Positions 47,645-60,119 of a stretch of DNA of 64,000 nt are shown in pieces. Positions within the stretch are counted from its first letter, which is position 1, and every line of letters starts with the position of its first letter. The stretch comes from Chrysoperla carnea. Its lineage: Eukaryota > Arthropoda > Insecta > Neuroptera > Chrysopidae. The notes below the pieces were generated by a model. The model searched no databases, was not told the origin of the DNA, and saw nothing but the letters and a program-made list of their open reading frames with translations. The position numbers were made by a program, and so were the translations under genes. The stretch is from assembly GCF_905475395.1 (NCBI RefSeq), contig NC_058337.1:105208368-105272367 (forward strand), written 5' to 3'.

Positions 47645-47885
47645 GGCTAATCCAGCATTGGTTTACTAAAGCTTGATTTGCCAGCTTTGGCCTGATCTTG
47701 GGCCTTGACTAGTATTTCAAGTCATGGTTTGCCAACTGTTATCCAAGGCTTGGTCTAGGCTAACAATTCAAATCTTGCTATGTTAGCCTTTGTTGAAGTT
47801 GGGGCCAGCAACTTAAGCATTCTAGCGTTTGCCCAAGCCTTGGTCAAGGCTTATGAAACCAAGTTTGTCGTTACTTATGAACCAA
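47645..47885 (+). repeat. GC-richer degenerate repeat of AAGCCTTGG/CCAAGGCTTGG motifs
   Basis: Variants of CAAGGCTTGGTCTAGGCT, CAAGCCTTGGTCAAGGCT and ATGAA(A)CCAAGTTTGT(C/T)G recur over 240 bases in an otherwise AT-rich area. No coding frame. Confidence 0.55.
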
Positions 47886-48810
47886 GTTTGTTGTTAATTT
47901 ACATTAATTTTTAATGCAGTTATGTATGCTAGCATGTTAGTATGCTGACACCCAACTATGAAACGATGTTGATACGAGATTGGTCCAATGAATTATTCTT
48001 TCATTTATATATGAATTTGTGGCAATAAAAAAAAAAGTTCTCTATTCAGTCGAATTTACGTTTCAAACTTTATTTATGAAACCTATGTATACTAAATTGT
48101 ATTTTTTAATATGCCTTATTTATGGACTCCGATGGTAATATGTTTATACATTTTATTCTATATGTATTTTTTATTTGAAATGACAGTCAGTTTCTATTGA
48201 CTGAAAATAAAAAATTCCATAAAATATTTTCACTCAATTCGAAAGTATATTTTGAATTTATTTTTCTAGTTAAACATATAGAATATAAAATATATCCGGT
48301 TAAATTTTACTTCCAAAATGTTTCCCGCTTCATGAATTACGAGTCTGTATTACGAATATGACAAACTAGCACATCTCTACTTCAATAGGCGCTACAGGAG
48401 ACCGTTATGTGTCTTGGTCTCCTCCACAATTTGCCTCGAAATTTTATTACGAATATCAGAAAATGTTCACATCGATTTTCCAATTTACCATCTTTATAAG
48501 TAAAGTATAAATCAAAAATAAACCGTGATTCGTGAAAATGATTAAAAAGCTCATTAAACTTAGTAATTAACTGGTTATTAAATTAAATAATACATTTAAT
48601 AATAATTATTATTATCAGTCAATGTTAATAATCAATTTTATGGTATATGATAAATAACTTAATTTAAAATATTTATTAAACTTGCAACTTCAATTTTAAA
48701 TAAGTAGTTTTAATTAAGGATTATAAACTTTGTAATAAGTTATGAGATAAATAAATTACATTACAAATCCATAGTATTAGATACAAAAAATATGTATTTA
48801 TACATATATA

Positions 48811-49348
48811 CAGGGTGTAAAAAAATCAACGGACGAAACAGAAACACCATGTATTCCCTATTTTTAACTTATAACAATTCTCGTCTAATATTAGAAACCC
48901 TTAAATTTAGTTTTTTCGGTAAATATTTAAAGAGAAGATAATTCAATTCATATTACAGAAATTTGGGTTCGATGCTAAAAATTTGAAGCTTGATATTCTA
49001 GAACTTTTAACGTAAATTTATTTGTAAGTAATAAGCTTAGCAAAAAAAGACCGATAAAAAATTATTCTTCATTTGCAACAACTTTACTTAGGTTTTCCTT
49101 TTATTAGCCGAGAAAATTTATAATTTAAAAGCAATAAATAATGAGGCCTTAATCGTTAACGGGGGAGTCAGATGGCAAAATTCCAAATGACTTGACTTCT
49201 TAGAACTTCGTAAGGAATTTAACGAATTCATTGAAAATTTAGTCCAGTGATTCAAGTAAATTCATAGAATTTTTCTTCTTAGAACTTCGTAAGGAATTTA
49301 ATGAATTCATTGAAGATTGAGTTAGTCCAGTGATTCAAGTACACCTTG
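48811..49348. mobile_element. MITE with CAGGGTGT/ACACCTTG ends
   Basis: The left end CAGGGTGTAAAAAAATC and right end ACACCTTG lie between TA dinucleotides, matching the end type of the 17301 element. The arms beyond the tips have diverged. It contains an internal direct duplication at 49194-49342. Confidence 0.5.
49194..49342 (+). repeat. direct duplication of ~67 bp
   Basis: TTCTTAGAACTTCGTAAGGA..GAATTCATTGAA..TTAGTCCAGTGATTCAAGTA occurs at 49194-49261 and 49277-49342. A diverged relative lies at about 9200-9245. Confidence 0.7.
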
Positions 49349-49349
49349 T

Positions 49350-52300
49350 ACAACAATCTATATTAAACGTCCTAGTTTATTGAAACATTATATAATATTG
49401 TACCTACCACAACTAATGGTACCGGGTCTACTTAATGCATATTTGTTATGTATATTATTATGGACCGTTATCTCGTTGATTTTACAAATGAAAGACAAGT
49501 TTTTGATGTATAAAAATGAAAAAATTTATCCAGAATATCATTCCAACACACTCAATTCGCCCATTTTCACAATTGTCTTATGAAGCATACTAACTCTTTG
49601 AGAAAATCACAAAATAATTTTTCTTGATACCGTAGCTAAAAGTAAGGTCTTTTAAGCTACGACATAGTATGTTTTGGCGATGGGATGTCCCGGCTTCTTC
49701 TCGGTTTTTATATCTCTCGGTCATATTGTTTGAAAATTTGGCTAAACTAGAGAAGATAATTTGGCTAAACTTCTAATAAGGGTAATTTTGATCCAAAAAA
49801 TACTAAAGTCGAGTCTATTTAAGAATTGAATTGATTGGTTTCTGAGATTTCACCTAAAGTCCAGTACGAAAAACCTCATTTTCAGAGCGATCCTGGAGAT
49901 ATCTTGAAAAATATTCGTATAACATAACTTTTAATTTTTGTATAAAATTATATAACATATACTCGTTTGTTCCATTTATAACAAAATAGGAACAACAGTA
50001 GGTACAGGATAAAAAGGATAACATAATACACAGGACGCATGGAAGACGGCAGTATTCGGTTACCATAGTAACATATATGAGAGGCGTCGAGCATTTATGC
50101 GATGTTCGGCTGTGCGGCAAGAATCACGTATATTTACAAGAAATATTATTTCGTTTGTATTTAAATAGCATTATTCCATCAGTGATGTTGTTAATCGAGT
50201 GCTTGATAATATCATTTTTTATTCAGTTAATTACCAAGTTTAATTAATTTTTTTTTTAATTTTAAATACTAATAATTTGAATTAAAACGTTTCACTGTAA
50301 GTACTTAATAATTCAACATTAATATATATTTATATTTTGTCTGTTTGAAAATTATGATTTCCATGTGTTTTACTGGGTGTCCTTATACCGGAAATTAAAA
50401 AATTTCTCCAAATAGAAAGCCCGGGAATATTTTTCCCAAAATAGATTTTTAGCTTATTTTCAAGAACAATTTTTCTGAAAATTATTCTTGTTTTTAAATT
50501 AATTGATATAACTGATCTCTTTTTATAATCTGTTTTCAATCGTGTAATAAAAATGACGAAGGTTCCCAAAGTTTTTGAGCTAAAATCCAACATATGTTGA
50601 AGCTTGTATTTGGGTGACTTGTCATATCTTCAAGCTTGAGCTTGTATTAGGATATTAAAATCTGCCAATCAGTTTTTAAACAAGAGTATATTATTCTTTT
50701 AAGTAACCGTTCAAAATCTTCAAGTTAAGAAAATATTAGATGCATAAAATTAATGATAACTATTCTTTTATTCTATATTATTATTCTTTTATTCTATATT
50801 ATAGATACTTTTTATGGATATTCCTAGTATATAGGCTGTTTTTTTAACTAAGCATATAAGCGTGAAACTCGAAGTTAACTCTGTTAAGAGTTTGAAGAAT
50901 ACTTTAAATTAGAAAGTTGTTCTTTAACATTTATTTGTCTGGAAAAGTTTTCTGAAAACCGAATAGTTTGGGTAGAAATTTATACCAAAATCTATTTTTT
51001 GTATGTTTTTAATATTTTTTTTTTAAGTGAGGTAGAGAAATCGAAAAAACAGTTTTGGGTAAAACTTTGCAGTTAGTTATAATCTAATCCATGAGGAAAA
51101 AGTTTCTAATTTAAAGCGTTATTCATAAAATTAAAGGTCTATGTAAAATGTACCTACGCCAATAAACTCAATATTTTTGCTTGGACCTTTTTTCTCGTTA
51201 AATCTTATTTTTCGATTTTCGAACATATGGCAACTTATATAAACCTGCATCCTGTGTACAGGATTATACCGCCTCGAGCGTACCGAAGTCGTTTACCATA
51301 CTCTTGGACCTGGGCTTACCACTGATTTAGTTGGCTAAGTATATGTTGACGCAGAAATAACGTCGAATTCACGTAATAATGTTATTTTCATTTTTCTTTA
51401 GCTGACTACAACCATGTATAAATACCTTAAAGTACTTTTGAATTGTGTTTTCTCGTTTCAATTAATAACTGATCACTCTGTATTAATGTCTCATGAATAT
51501 ACATTATTACATATAGTAATACGGGCTGCGGGTACAATTAATTGAGTTATATAATAAAACTAGATCGGTAGAAGTGGAAAGAGTCAAACATTTTAACCTT
51601 TTAATAGGTATATAAAAAATTTTGTTATTTCGTTTTTCATTTATCTTGTTTCCAGATGGAGAAAAGCACATAAAAAATTTTACGACATAATATTTTATTT
51701 TAGTTTGTAACACAATTATTTTTACGCGACTAAAATCTCGTATTCAAAGCACACCAAACATTAGTTTTCTTTCTCGATAGTCAAAACAGTGTCGTAGGTA
51801 CAGGTTTTAATTCGTTTACATTCGTGAAATTTGCAACCCTTCACCATTCTAAGCTACACGCCTGGATCAAAGAAATTTCATAATAATCTCAGTGTCAAAT
51901 AGGCAGATTTTTGGGTTGAAAATATTAAGCAATAAAGATGCGAGAATAGTTTTCATTGATTCGGCACTTTTTGAAAATAAAGTTTCAAATCACAAAGTGC
52001 TAGCGTCTTAGAAGACGATTTCTAACAAGTCATAATTAGGTCATAGTGGTTGATTTTTTAAAAGGCCTAATAACTTTGAGAAATAACGCCAATTAAAAAA
52101 TTTCTTATCGAATTATTTTCTTTTATGGTCCAAAACGAGGTATACCTTATATATATTTTTATTAATATTATCTTTAGTAATTAAATTTATAAGGGAAAAT
52201 ATTCGAAAAAATAAAAATATCTAGTGTTCGTTAAGACTTCTGGTAGAATTTAAGACAAGGGAATAATAAATTCAGTGGTGGATTTATCAATAAATTCTGG

Positions 52301-53030
52301 ATTTTTGGATAGAACTGCTGCTTCTTGTAAATTAACACACTGTTCTTAAATGCGCTACTCTAAAGTTCATTTCTCTCCAAACCATTAGGTTAATCAAAAA
52401 ATTCAAAATATTTGGAAGAAGAAACAATCGTTATTCAAATTCCACTCAAAAGACAAAAATGTATCGCTGTGAGCGTAGCCAGTATTATCCACTGGCTACA
52501 GTAGATATTTTAATACAGCTAACGAAATAAAACAGTCGGATGAAAGTTTCTTATTTATTCAAATTCTGGCAGAAATTTTGAAATGCCTTTGTTGGAAAAT
52601 ATTCTTTTACAAGCTTTTCCTCTACTTTCAAAAAACATTCCAATTCTGTAATGTAATGTACTTCATAAGATACAAAAGCCGCCACTGTTTGTACGTACAC
52701 ACGCACTAACAAAGTTCATTTAGAATAATAAAAACGTTAATAATTTATTCTAATAGTTTTTAAATCTTGATGAAGTCTAATTCTGACAATAAATAATTTT
52801 ACATGAGATTTATATTAGCTGTGGTTCTTGTTACTAAATGATAGTTCAAGCATTGAAATGAGATACAATTAATAAAATGCAATATTTCATTGTCTTCAAT
52901 AATAATATCGGAATACATATTATGGTGCCCTAAGCGATAACTTTTCAATAATAATATTGTGTTCTATTTCTTGTTAATTTTTTTCTCTATTCTATTTTTA
53001 AAACATTAAAAAAAAAAACATTTAATTATG
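49350..53030. other. intergenic sequence upstream of GGCX
   Basis: No gene supported. Short frames at 49854-50120 and 50330-50593 on the reverse strand have no recognisable domain. The GGCX promoter and any 5' UTR exon should lie here, but I cannot place them. Confidence 0.4.
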
Positions 53031-53076
53031 TTGCAGTATTTATAATAATTTTTCAGAAAACGAACAGACACGAAAT

Positions 53077-56000
53077 ATGTCAACCACTAAAGTTAAACAG
53101 GACCAAATTAAATCAAAAAGTTTTATGGAAAAAGTATTTGGATTTAGTTGGAAAGATGTTAGTTCATTCGAAAATTTGGTTAAATATATGTATCGACCGA
53201 CAGATCCATCCAGTTTAGGAATTATTCGATTTTTTTATGGTAAAAATTGTTGTTTAATTGTTTTGCGCATGATCGATTATTTGTTTTAATTGTTGGCTCT
53301 TAACATAATCAGTTTCTGCCAGATACCTATTTGTCAGTGGGAACACCGACCTTTATCAAACAATTGCGGTATCATTCCGAATGTAGATATTGTTTATTTA
53401 CAATTTTTACGTGCTCATCAATGGTATCACGAGTACTCTAAAAAGTTCGGTATTACTATTGGCAAGCATGTGACGGAAACTGCACAAACCAATAACGAAA
53501 TATATTCGAAAACTACTTCTAAATAAGTAGAAATATTGGTTCATTTTCAAGAAGAATCAAACGTATATTATTCTGCCATCAATCTTCAAATCAGCATTCG
53601 ATTTCTTCAATTTGAAGTAATTTTTGACTTGAAGAATGGAGAACAATAGTGTAAATAGTTATAATTGTTTTTTTGTAGGTTTATTAATGCTATTAGACAT
53701 TTCGGAAGAACGTGGTGGTGCTGAAATTGATTTACGGTGGGGAGAACCACGTGATTGTCATTTTCCATTAATTTCATATATACGACCAATGTCGCTACCG
53801 TATATGGGATTAGTTTACGGATTTCTATGGCTAGGTATGTAAGTTTCAGAAGTAGTTTTAGTAACAAATTTTGATTATATTCACCACGATTTCAATTGGT
53901 CGCCCCCGTAATTTCTTATCATTAGTATTTTCAAACTCTGGGTGTTGGATTCTGAAATGTTGCGATGCGGTTCTGTAAATTTTCATCTAGTGAAATAAGA
54001 ACTTTTCACAGGAAAAGGTTCAAGAATAACGAAATAGTTACTAAGCAAAATTAATCTTTTTTGGGATTAACGTTAAGATATGGAACAAATAAAATTATTT
54101 AAGCTCTTCTTTTATTAAATTGTTTTAATTGCCCGGCGGCCAATTAAAGAAAATAAATTATTATTTCGAGAATTTTTTATTAAATGCGAATTAATATTTT
54201 TTTTTAATTTTTATTTTAAAGGTGCCTTGGGTATAATGCTTGGATATAAATTTCATCTAAGTACTACAATATTTTTAATACCATATTGGTATTTATTCTT
54301 AATAGATAAATCATTTTGGAATAATCATAGTTATTTATTTGGTATATGTGCCATATTATTTGTAGGAACAAAAGCCAATTACTATTTGTAAGTAAAAATT
54401 TGTCTACTGATTTATTTATAGAGACCAAAAAATGATCAAACAAATATTTTTTTTTTGTAAAAAAGTAGAAAAAGTTTATAGAATTGTCATCCCAAAACGG
54501 GAACATGTGTTAATACCTACATAAAAAAAACTACCGAAGTAATAATGAAAAATTGGTAATAAGGTTTTAAGTCTTGAACAGATTTGTCCTTAAAAAATTT
54601 TCTGAAAAATAATAAATGATAGTGCATCTAATTTCGTTTCACAGATATCTAGGTACTCATACGTGCTCTTGATCTGGGAAGATAATTCTTTATCATAAAT
54701 AATATTGAACTTCACCAAGTAAAGTTTTCTAAAATATATAATTAAATATAAGTATTTATTAAAATGAATAAAATATAAGAAAAGAATTCACAGATTACAA
54801 ACGTTATTTAGGCAAAGTGTGCTATGTTCGTGACGCAGTAAATATACACATGCATAATTAAAGTTATTACATTACACATCATATTATATTTACGAAAATT
54901 TTATTTCGGGCGTTTTTGTTTCTCTTTTAAAACTTTGTATCTTTCAAATTATTATGAACAAATAAAAATAAAAACAGTTTTATAATATAACTTATCTGCG
55001 ATCTTTCCATTTTTGTCAAAAAAATTTTTTGGTCAACATCTCAATGCTAAAAACGTGAGGCTTAATTAATGTTTATCTATTTCTAAAAAATTATTTTGTT
55101 CCAAATTTTTCAAAATATATTTTTTGTTTTTTGCAAGCTTTGACTCTTTATGGGAAATTTATAATAAAAATATTTTACCTAAACATATTGAATTGATATG
55201 ACGATAGTGGCCTTATAACCTTTATTCATCGAAGTTTGAATGTGGAATATTTCGAAAACTATAAATTCTAAGTTTCTTATCATTCAATTAATCTGTTCAG
55301 TGATGTAGAAATAACGAGATTAAAATTACGTCATTTATCACAACTTGAAATATTAAGAAATATATTTTTATGCAAATTTCCAAAAAGATAAAAAAATACC
55401 AATAGTAGATTACGACCTAAATTTAATAAATTTTTTATTTTTCAGTTCTATAGATGGATTGTTAGATAATAAAAAAAGAAATGCAGAAATTCCATTTTGG
55501 AATTATTTCATTTTAAAAACACAATTTTTCCTGTTATATTTTTTGGCAGGTTTAAAAAAAACTGATGTCGAATGGCTGGAAGGATATGCTATGACAAATT
55601 TATCAAGGCATTGGGTATTCGATCCCTTTAAGTGAGTACCTATATGTACCTAATTAATAAAGCCGCCGGTTCACAATTATTTAATTAAGGATAAACTCAA
55701 AATAAAACGAATTATCGTAGTTTGAAATAATTGATTTTCAACAAAATTTTTGTGATTTTTACGATTTTATTTCTACTTAAAAAAATTTCAAAAAATCAAA
55801 AAGAAAATTTTTGCCTTGGATTTCTTAGACTAATTTGGATCAAAAGTAGTCATTCTATAAATTCAACTTTATTTTTTGTAAATTTAATATTTTGTGAGCA
55901 GGACCTTTTCCTATTTTACTGTTGTAAATAATTATTAAACATTTTAAACTTTTTCAGATTATTTTTAACAATAGATCAAATAGATTTTTTAATTGTCCAC

Positions 56001-58248
56001 TGGTTTGGATTTATTTTTGATCTAACTGTTGGATTTTGGATGCTTTTTGATTTAACTCGACCATATGCAATGATATTTTGTGTTACTTTTCATTTTATGA
56101 ATTCCCGTCTCTTCAGTATTGGTAAAATATTCCTTTCGTTGTTATAAGGCCATTTTCTTATCAAAATTTAGTTTCGATGATTATACATATTAAAAAACAA
56201 AAATCCTTCAATATCACCGAAACTGAATTTCGATAAAGAAATGATAAGATCTTAATAATTAGTTGATTTACTTTCATAATTTCAGGAATGTTTCCATATG
56301 TTTGTTTGGCTACATTGCCACTATTCTGTTCCGTTCGATGGCCAAGGAAACTTGAATATAAATTTAAGAAAATTATTCTAAAACAAAAAACACCGGTGGT
56401 CTCGAAACCCCAACCAAGCAAGGCTTGTATTTACGACAAAGAAACAGTAAATAAATTTAAGGATAAAATTGAACTAAAATCAGAAATTTCGTGGAAACAT
56501 AAATTGGTCGTTTGTCTATTATTGACACATTGTGGTCTGCAATTATTTTTACCATACTCTCATTTTATAACCAAGGTATATGGAAGTTTATGCAATACTC
56601 ATTACAGATTTGAAATGAACGCGTATTGTTTTAGGGTTATAATAATTGGACAAATGGTCTTTATGGATATTCATGGGATATGATGGTTCATGCTTGGGAT
56701 ACGATTTTAGTAGTTGTTAAAGTTGTGGATAATAAAAGTGGCCGTGAACATTTTTTGGATCCTGAAGCTTGGGTATGTTACAAAGAAATATCACAGTTTT
56801 AAAAAATTACAGAAAATCTACCTTAGTTACTCTGTTATACAAATTATGTTCTCAACCTTCTGATCAAAAATTAGATCATTCTGATGAAAAATTCTCATGG
56901 CCACAAAAATTTTTAACGAGTAGTTTTCGAGCTACGAGCAATCAAAGCTACATTTGGGTAGATTTGTAAAGTCAGTTTCACAGAAACCCATTTTCCTAGT
57001 GATATACAAAAACTATAATAAATTCGTAGCTTTGATCGCCCGTAGCTCGAAAACTACTGGTTCAAAATTTTTGTGGACGTGAGAGCGTTTGATCAGAAGG
57101 ATCCAAAGAACATTTTAGAATGAGTTGGAAAAAGTTTTAGAGAAAGCCATTTTCCTAACTAATATTTCGGGGTCCTTTCGTTCATGCAACAGAGAAAAAA
57201 CAAATCCGGAAAACAAAATGTTTTAACTTATTTTTTTAATTTCAGACCTTAAACGATCGATGGACCAAACATGGCGACATGATGTATCAATATGCACATT
57301 GTTTAAAAGATAATTTAATCGCAGAATATCGTCAATTGGACGAAGTTAGCAAAAACAATCCAAATTATTTAACATCGGAGAATGTATCAATTTACATAGA
57401 TGTTTGGTGTTCATTAAATGGACGCTTCCAGCAAAGAATGTTCAATCCAAATTATGATCTATTAAATGTTAATTGGAGTCCATTTAAACCAATTGAATGG
57501 TTGATGCCATTACTGACGGAATTCAGTGGATGGCGAACCGATTTAAATGAAATTCAGAAACATGTTTATTCATGGTCGAATTATTCAGATGTGATTTTTG
57601 TTGCAGACTTTCCAGGTAACAGCATTCAAGTATTAAACCTAATAATTTGATTATCGTTAGAAATAAAAAATTAAGAGACTTATTACTATCTTTGACCTTT
57701 TACTCTCTTAGACCTATATCCCCGAAACTAGCCGCCCAAACATGATACAGTTCGTTTCAAGAAAATCGATGACATACACAAAAATTTTGCTAATCGATTT
57801 ATATATCTTTCTAGGTTTATATTTAGAAAATTATATCTCACCAGATTTGTCAAATGTCTCATTAACGGTATTAGAAGGTGAAGTTTTCTTCGAAATGGAA
57901 GACCCTAAACGCGCCCAATCAATTGGCAAAAAACTATACAAAGGTCAATCGATACCAATACATGCTGGCGACTTCCATAAAGTTCATACAACATCAACAA
58001 CACCAGCTTCCTACATGTACACTTATATCAATCAAACTAAAATGGAAGCTGATTTATTGTCAAGTCATCAGACAAGTACGATAATTGAGGATCAAAATTA
58101 TTACCCAATGAAATCCCCATTTCCTTTAATTGAAGATGTCAGCTTACGTATTGAAAATATGAAAACTATGTTTCATGTTATAATTAATTCTATTTTACAT
58201 GTTTTACATGGAGTACCAATGGTTCGAAGAGTTAAAATATATGATTAG
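53077..58248 (+). CDS. GGCX: vitamin K-dependent gamma-glutamyl carboxylase, nine coding exons
   Basis: Coding exons are 53077-53239, 53679-53834, 54222-54387, 55446-55631, 55958-56121, 56286-56575, 56635-56772, 57246-57615 and 57815-58248. All introns are GT-AG and all phases join into 688 codons. The family enzyme is an ER membrane protein that converts Glu to gamma-carboxyglutamate while epoxidising vitamin K hydroquinone. Seen here: RPTDPSSLG near residue 41, LDISEERG at 60-67, the pair Cys81/Cys440 matching the family's conserved disulfide (human Cys99/Cys450), WNNHSYLFG with His142 (human His160), LKKTDVEWLEGY with Lys200 (human catalytic Lys218), and GYNNWTNGLYGYSWDMMVH at 376-394. Several hydrophobic segments fill residues 50-370, and a luminal C-terminal region follows. 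It is about 70 residues shorter than human, mostly at the C-terminus. A TTTTTCAG at 53049-53056 suggests a 5' UTR intron. It is convergent with COMMD3. Confidence 0.95.
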
Positions 58249-58319
58249 TTAGCAAAAATACAATTGTGTTTCATTAATCCTTACGCAACTTATGTTTTTA
58301 TTCCAATTTTTTTGATCCT

Positions 58320-58645
58320 TAGTTAGGAAAAACAAATGAAGATGCGTTTCTCAATGCTCCGCTTTCTGATAGTTTTTCCTATGGCAATAGCTACCAATGA
58401 ACGCTCCTTTTCAATTATGCGCCGTCTTAAAATATACCTTAGATCGACAATGTCTGAAGATTGGCAAAACAGTTTTGACTTGCTCAAAATTCCTTACAAT
58501 ATAAAAGTCAATGCGAACAGAGTTTTTTCTGTACCTCGCAGAATTAAATTATTTCAAAGTAGTGATAGAGTATCGTGATTCGACCAAATAAAATCGAAAT
58601 CTCTTACTCGAAAAAAGATTTTCTTGTTTTTATTGACTTTATGAT
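58320..58645 (+). mobile_element. hAT transposase 3' remnant, copy 2 (downstream of GGCX)
   Basis: The frame 58336-58578 reads LRFLIVFPMAIATNERSFSI, then MRRLKIYLRSTM..DWQNSFDLL, the hATC dimerisation region of hAT transposases; the rest of the enzyme is absent. Its 3' flank (CCTCGCAGAATTAAATTATT, CTTACTCGAAAAAAGATTTT) matches copy 1 at 30060-30350. It begins about 75 bp after the GGCX stop and contains the first plus-strand AATAAA (58587-58592) after that stop, so it may form the GGCX 3' UTR. Confidence 0.7.
58587..58592 (+). terminator. candidate GGCX polyadenylation signal
   Basis: First AATAAA downstream of the GGCX stop codon; it lies inside the hAT remnant. Inferred from position only. 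Confidence 0.35.
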
Positions 58646-58690
58646 GAATGAATTTTCTGAATAAAATTCAAAATAACAATTTCTATAAAT

Positions 58691-58725
58691 TTTATTAAAA
58701 AAATATTGCATATAAAATATTTATT
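58691..58725 (-). terminator. candidate COMMD3 polyadenylation signals
   Basis: AATAAA on the reverse strand at 58725-58720 and 58696-58691, 12 and 41 bases past the COMMD3 stop. The convergent GGCX signal lies about 100 bases away. Confidence 0.45.
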
Positions 58726-58736
58726 ATCTATTCTTC

Positions 58737-60047
58737 TTATTGAGTATTTTCTGTTAATTTTTCAACATGATGGCAAATATCTTTTAGCTTAGAAACTAAA
58801 TCAGTTAACTCTAAAACATCGCAACTGAACGATATATACGTTGGTTCATTTTCATTTGTTTCTGGATTATATTTTAAAGCTACAAGACGTATTCGATAAA
58901 TTGCATCTGTATCGACTGAAGCAGCTTCTGACGTCTACAATATTAAAAGACATAATAAATAATAGCTCCAAACGTTACAATAAATTTGAATCTGTTAGCA
59001 AAATAGACCTTTTTCACATTTTTTTTCTTTTTTTTTAAATGAAAGTAAATGTCTAGATAAATGGGTTAATTTTTTTCCCCGATTTTTTTGAAGCCATATG
59101 ACCGAGAAAACAGACAATGAAAATCATTGAAATTCAAATTGGCGAAAACGATCCGGAAGCACACGATGTTACACGAAGGTTGGTTTGACGTCATTTAAAG
59201 TTGATAATAATGATATATTAATACAACTGTTGACACTGTTTTATTGTCATTGCTTGTCAGATTCACATCATAGATCATGTGTGCGGTGGAGCCAAAAAAA
59301 AATCGTTTTAAAATATTTCAAATATTGTGACTTTTTAACAATTTTTTTCATAGTGTTTTTATTGCTAAAAATGCGTAATTATTGAGTTACAGGCTCTACT
59401 CGACCTATATTTTCATTAAAAAATTATCAAAAATCATTTCTATTTTTCATGAAAAAGGTCTATTACACAACAATAATTTATGATAGCGTGTGTAGGAATT
59501 TTCATATAGTTAGTTAGCTCAAGATTTATCTAATATATAATAATGTTTTTTACCTTTACAATACAATCTAATTTCCAATTAAGACCTTTTAACATAGGTT
59601 CAGATAATATTGTAATAGCGGATAGCTTCTTTTGGACCGCCGATTTAGATTCATTACAAAACTTGGTAATAATCTGACCATAACTCGTATTTAACTTTAA
59701 TGTTTCAGAACAAAATTCTTTCAAATTTTCTTCTGTTAAATCGTATCGAGCATTTTGAATTATTAAATCCGATAAAGCTGCATATAATTCTTTAACCAAA
59801 TCTGGTTTTGATGAGGTAATACTTGAAACACCTAAAAAATAAAATCCGATTACTGTAGCACACTCCTTGAAATATGTTTTTGTGATAACTTACTGGCTAA
59901 TTTGTGTGGAGTTAAAATATTTTTTAATGCTAATTCTAAGATATCATTTAGTAATTCATTAGGAATTAGATTTGTCTGTTGTAATAACATTAAACTATTT
60001 TTTATTTGTGGGCTTATTTCAATACCAGATTGTATTTTAGACTCCAT
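58737..60047 (-). CDS. COMMD3: COMM domain-containing protein 3, three exons
   Basis: On the reverse strand the coding exons are 60047-59894, 59831-59554 and 58934-58737. Introns are GT-AG with consistent phases, giving 209 residues (human about 195). COMMD proteins form the COMMD ring of the Commander complex, which works with CCDC22/CCDC93 in endosomal recycling of membrane cargo. Seen here: an N-terminal helical domain (residues about 1-130, with IKNSLMLLQQTNLIPNELLN then VKELYAALSDLIIQNARYDL) and a C-terminal COMM domain from NWKLDCIVK (Trp137) through YISFSCDVLELTDLVSKLKD. The match in length, order and the WKL / FS.....L..L...K pattern fits COMMD3 best among the family. I chose ATG 60047; upstream in-frame sequence to about 60118 has no ATG. 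The interval between exons 2 and 3 contains further short frames that are not coding. Confidence 0.88.
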
Positions 60048-60119
60048 GTTTACTTTTATTTGACTTACAATTACTGGAGTACATTCTATTAAAAGTATCA
60101 ATCGGATATACAGAGAGGA

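Noticed and set aside
49854-50593. Reverse-strand frames upstream of GGCX as possible genes
   Set aside because: No recognisable domain or splice structure; they probably lie in old dispersed repeats.
56769-56969. Open frame starting at the end of GGCX exon 7
   Set aside because: It begins in the donor site of exon 7 and runs into the intron; exon 8 continues the protein in phase.
60048-60118. Longer N-terminus for COMMD3
   Set aside because: The upstream in-frame sequence lacks an ATG, and the family start aligns with the Met at 60047.
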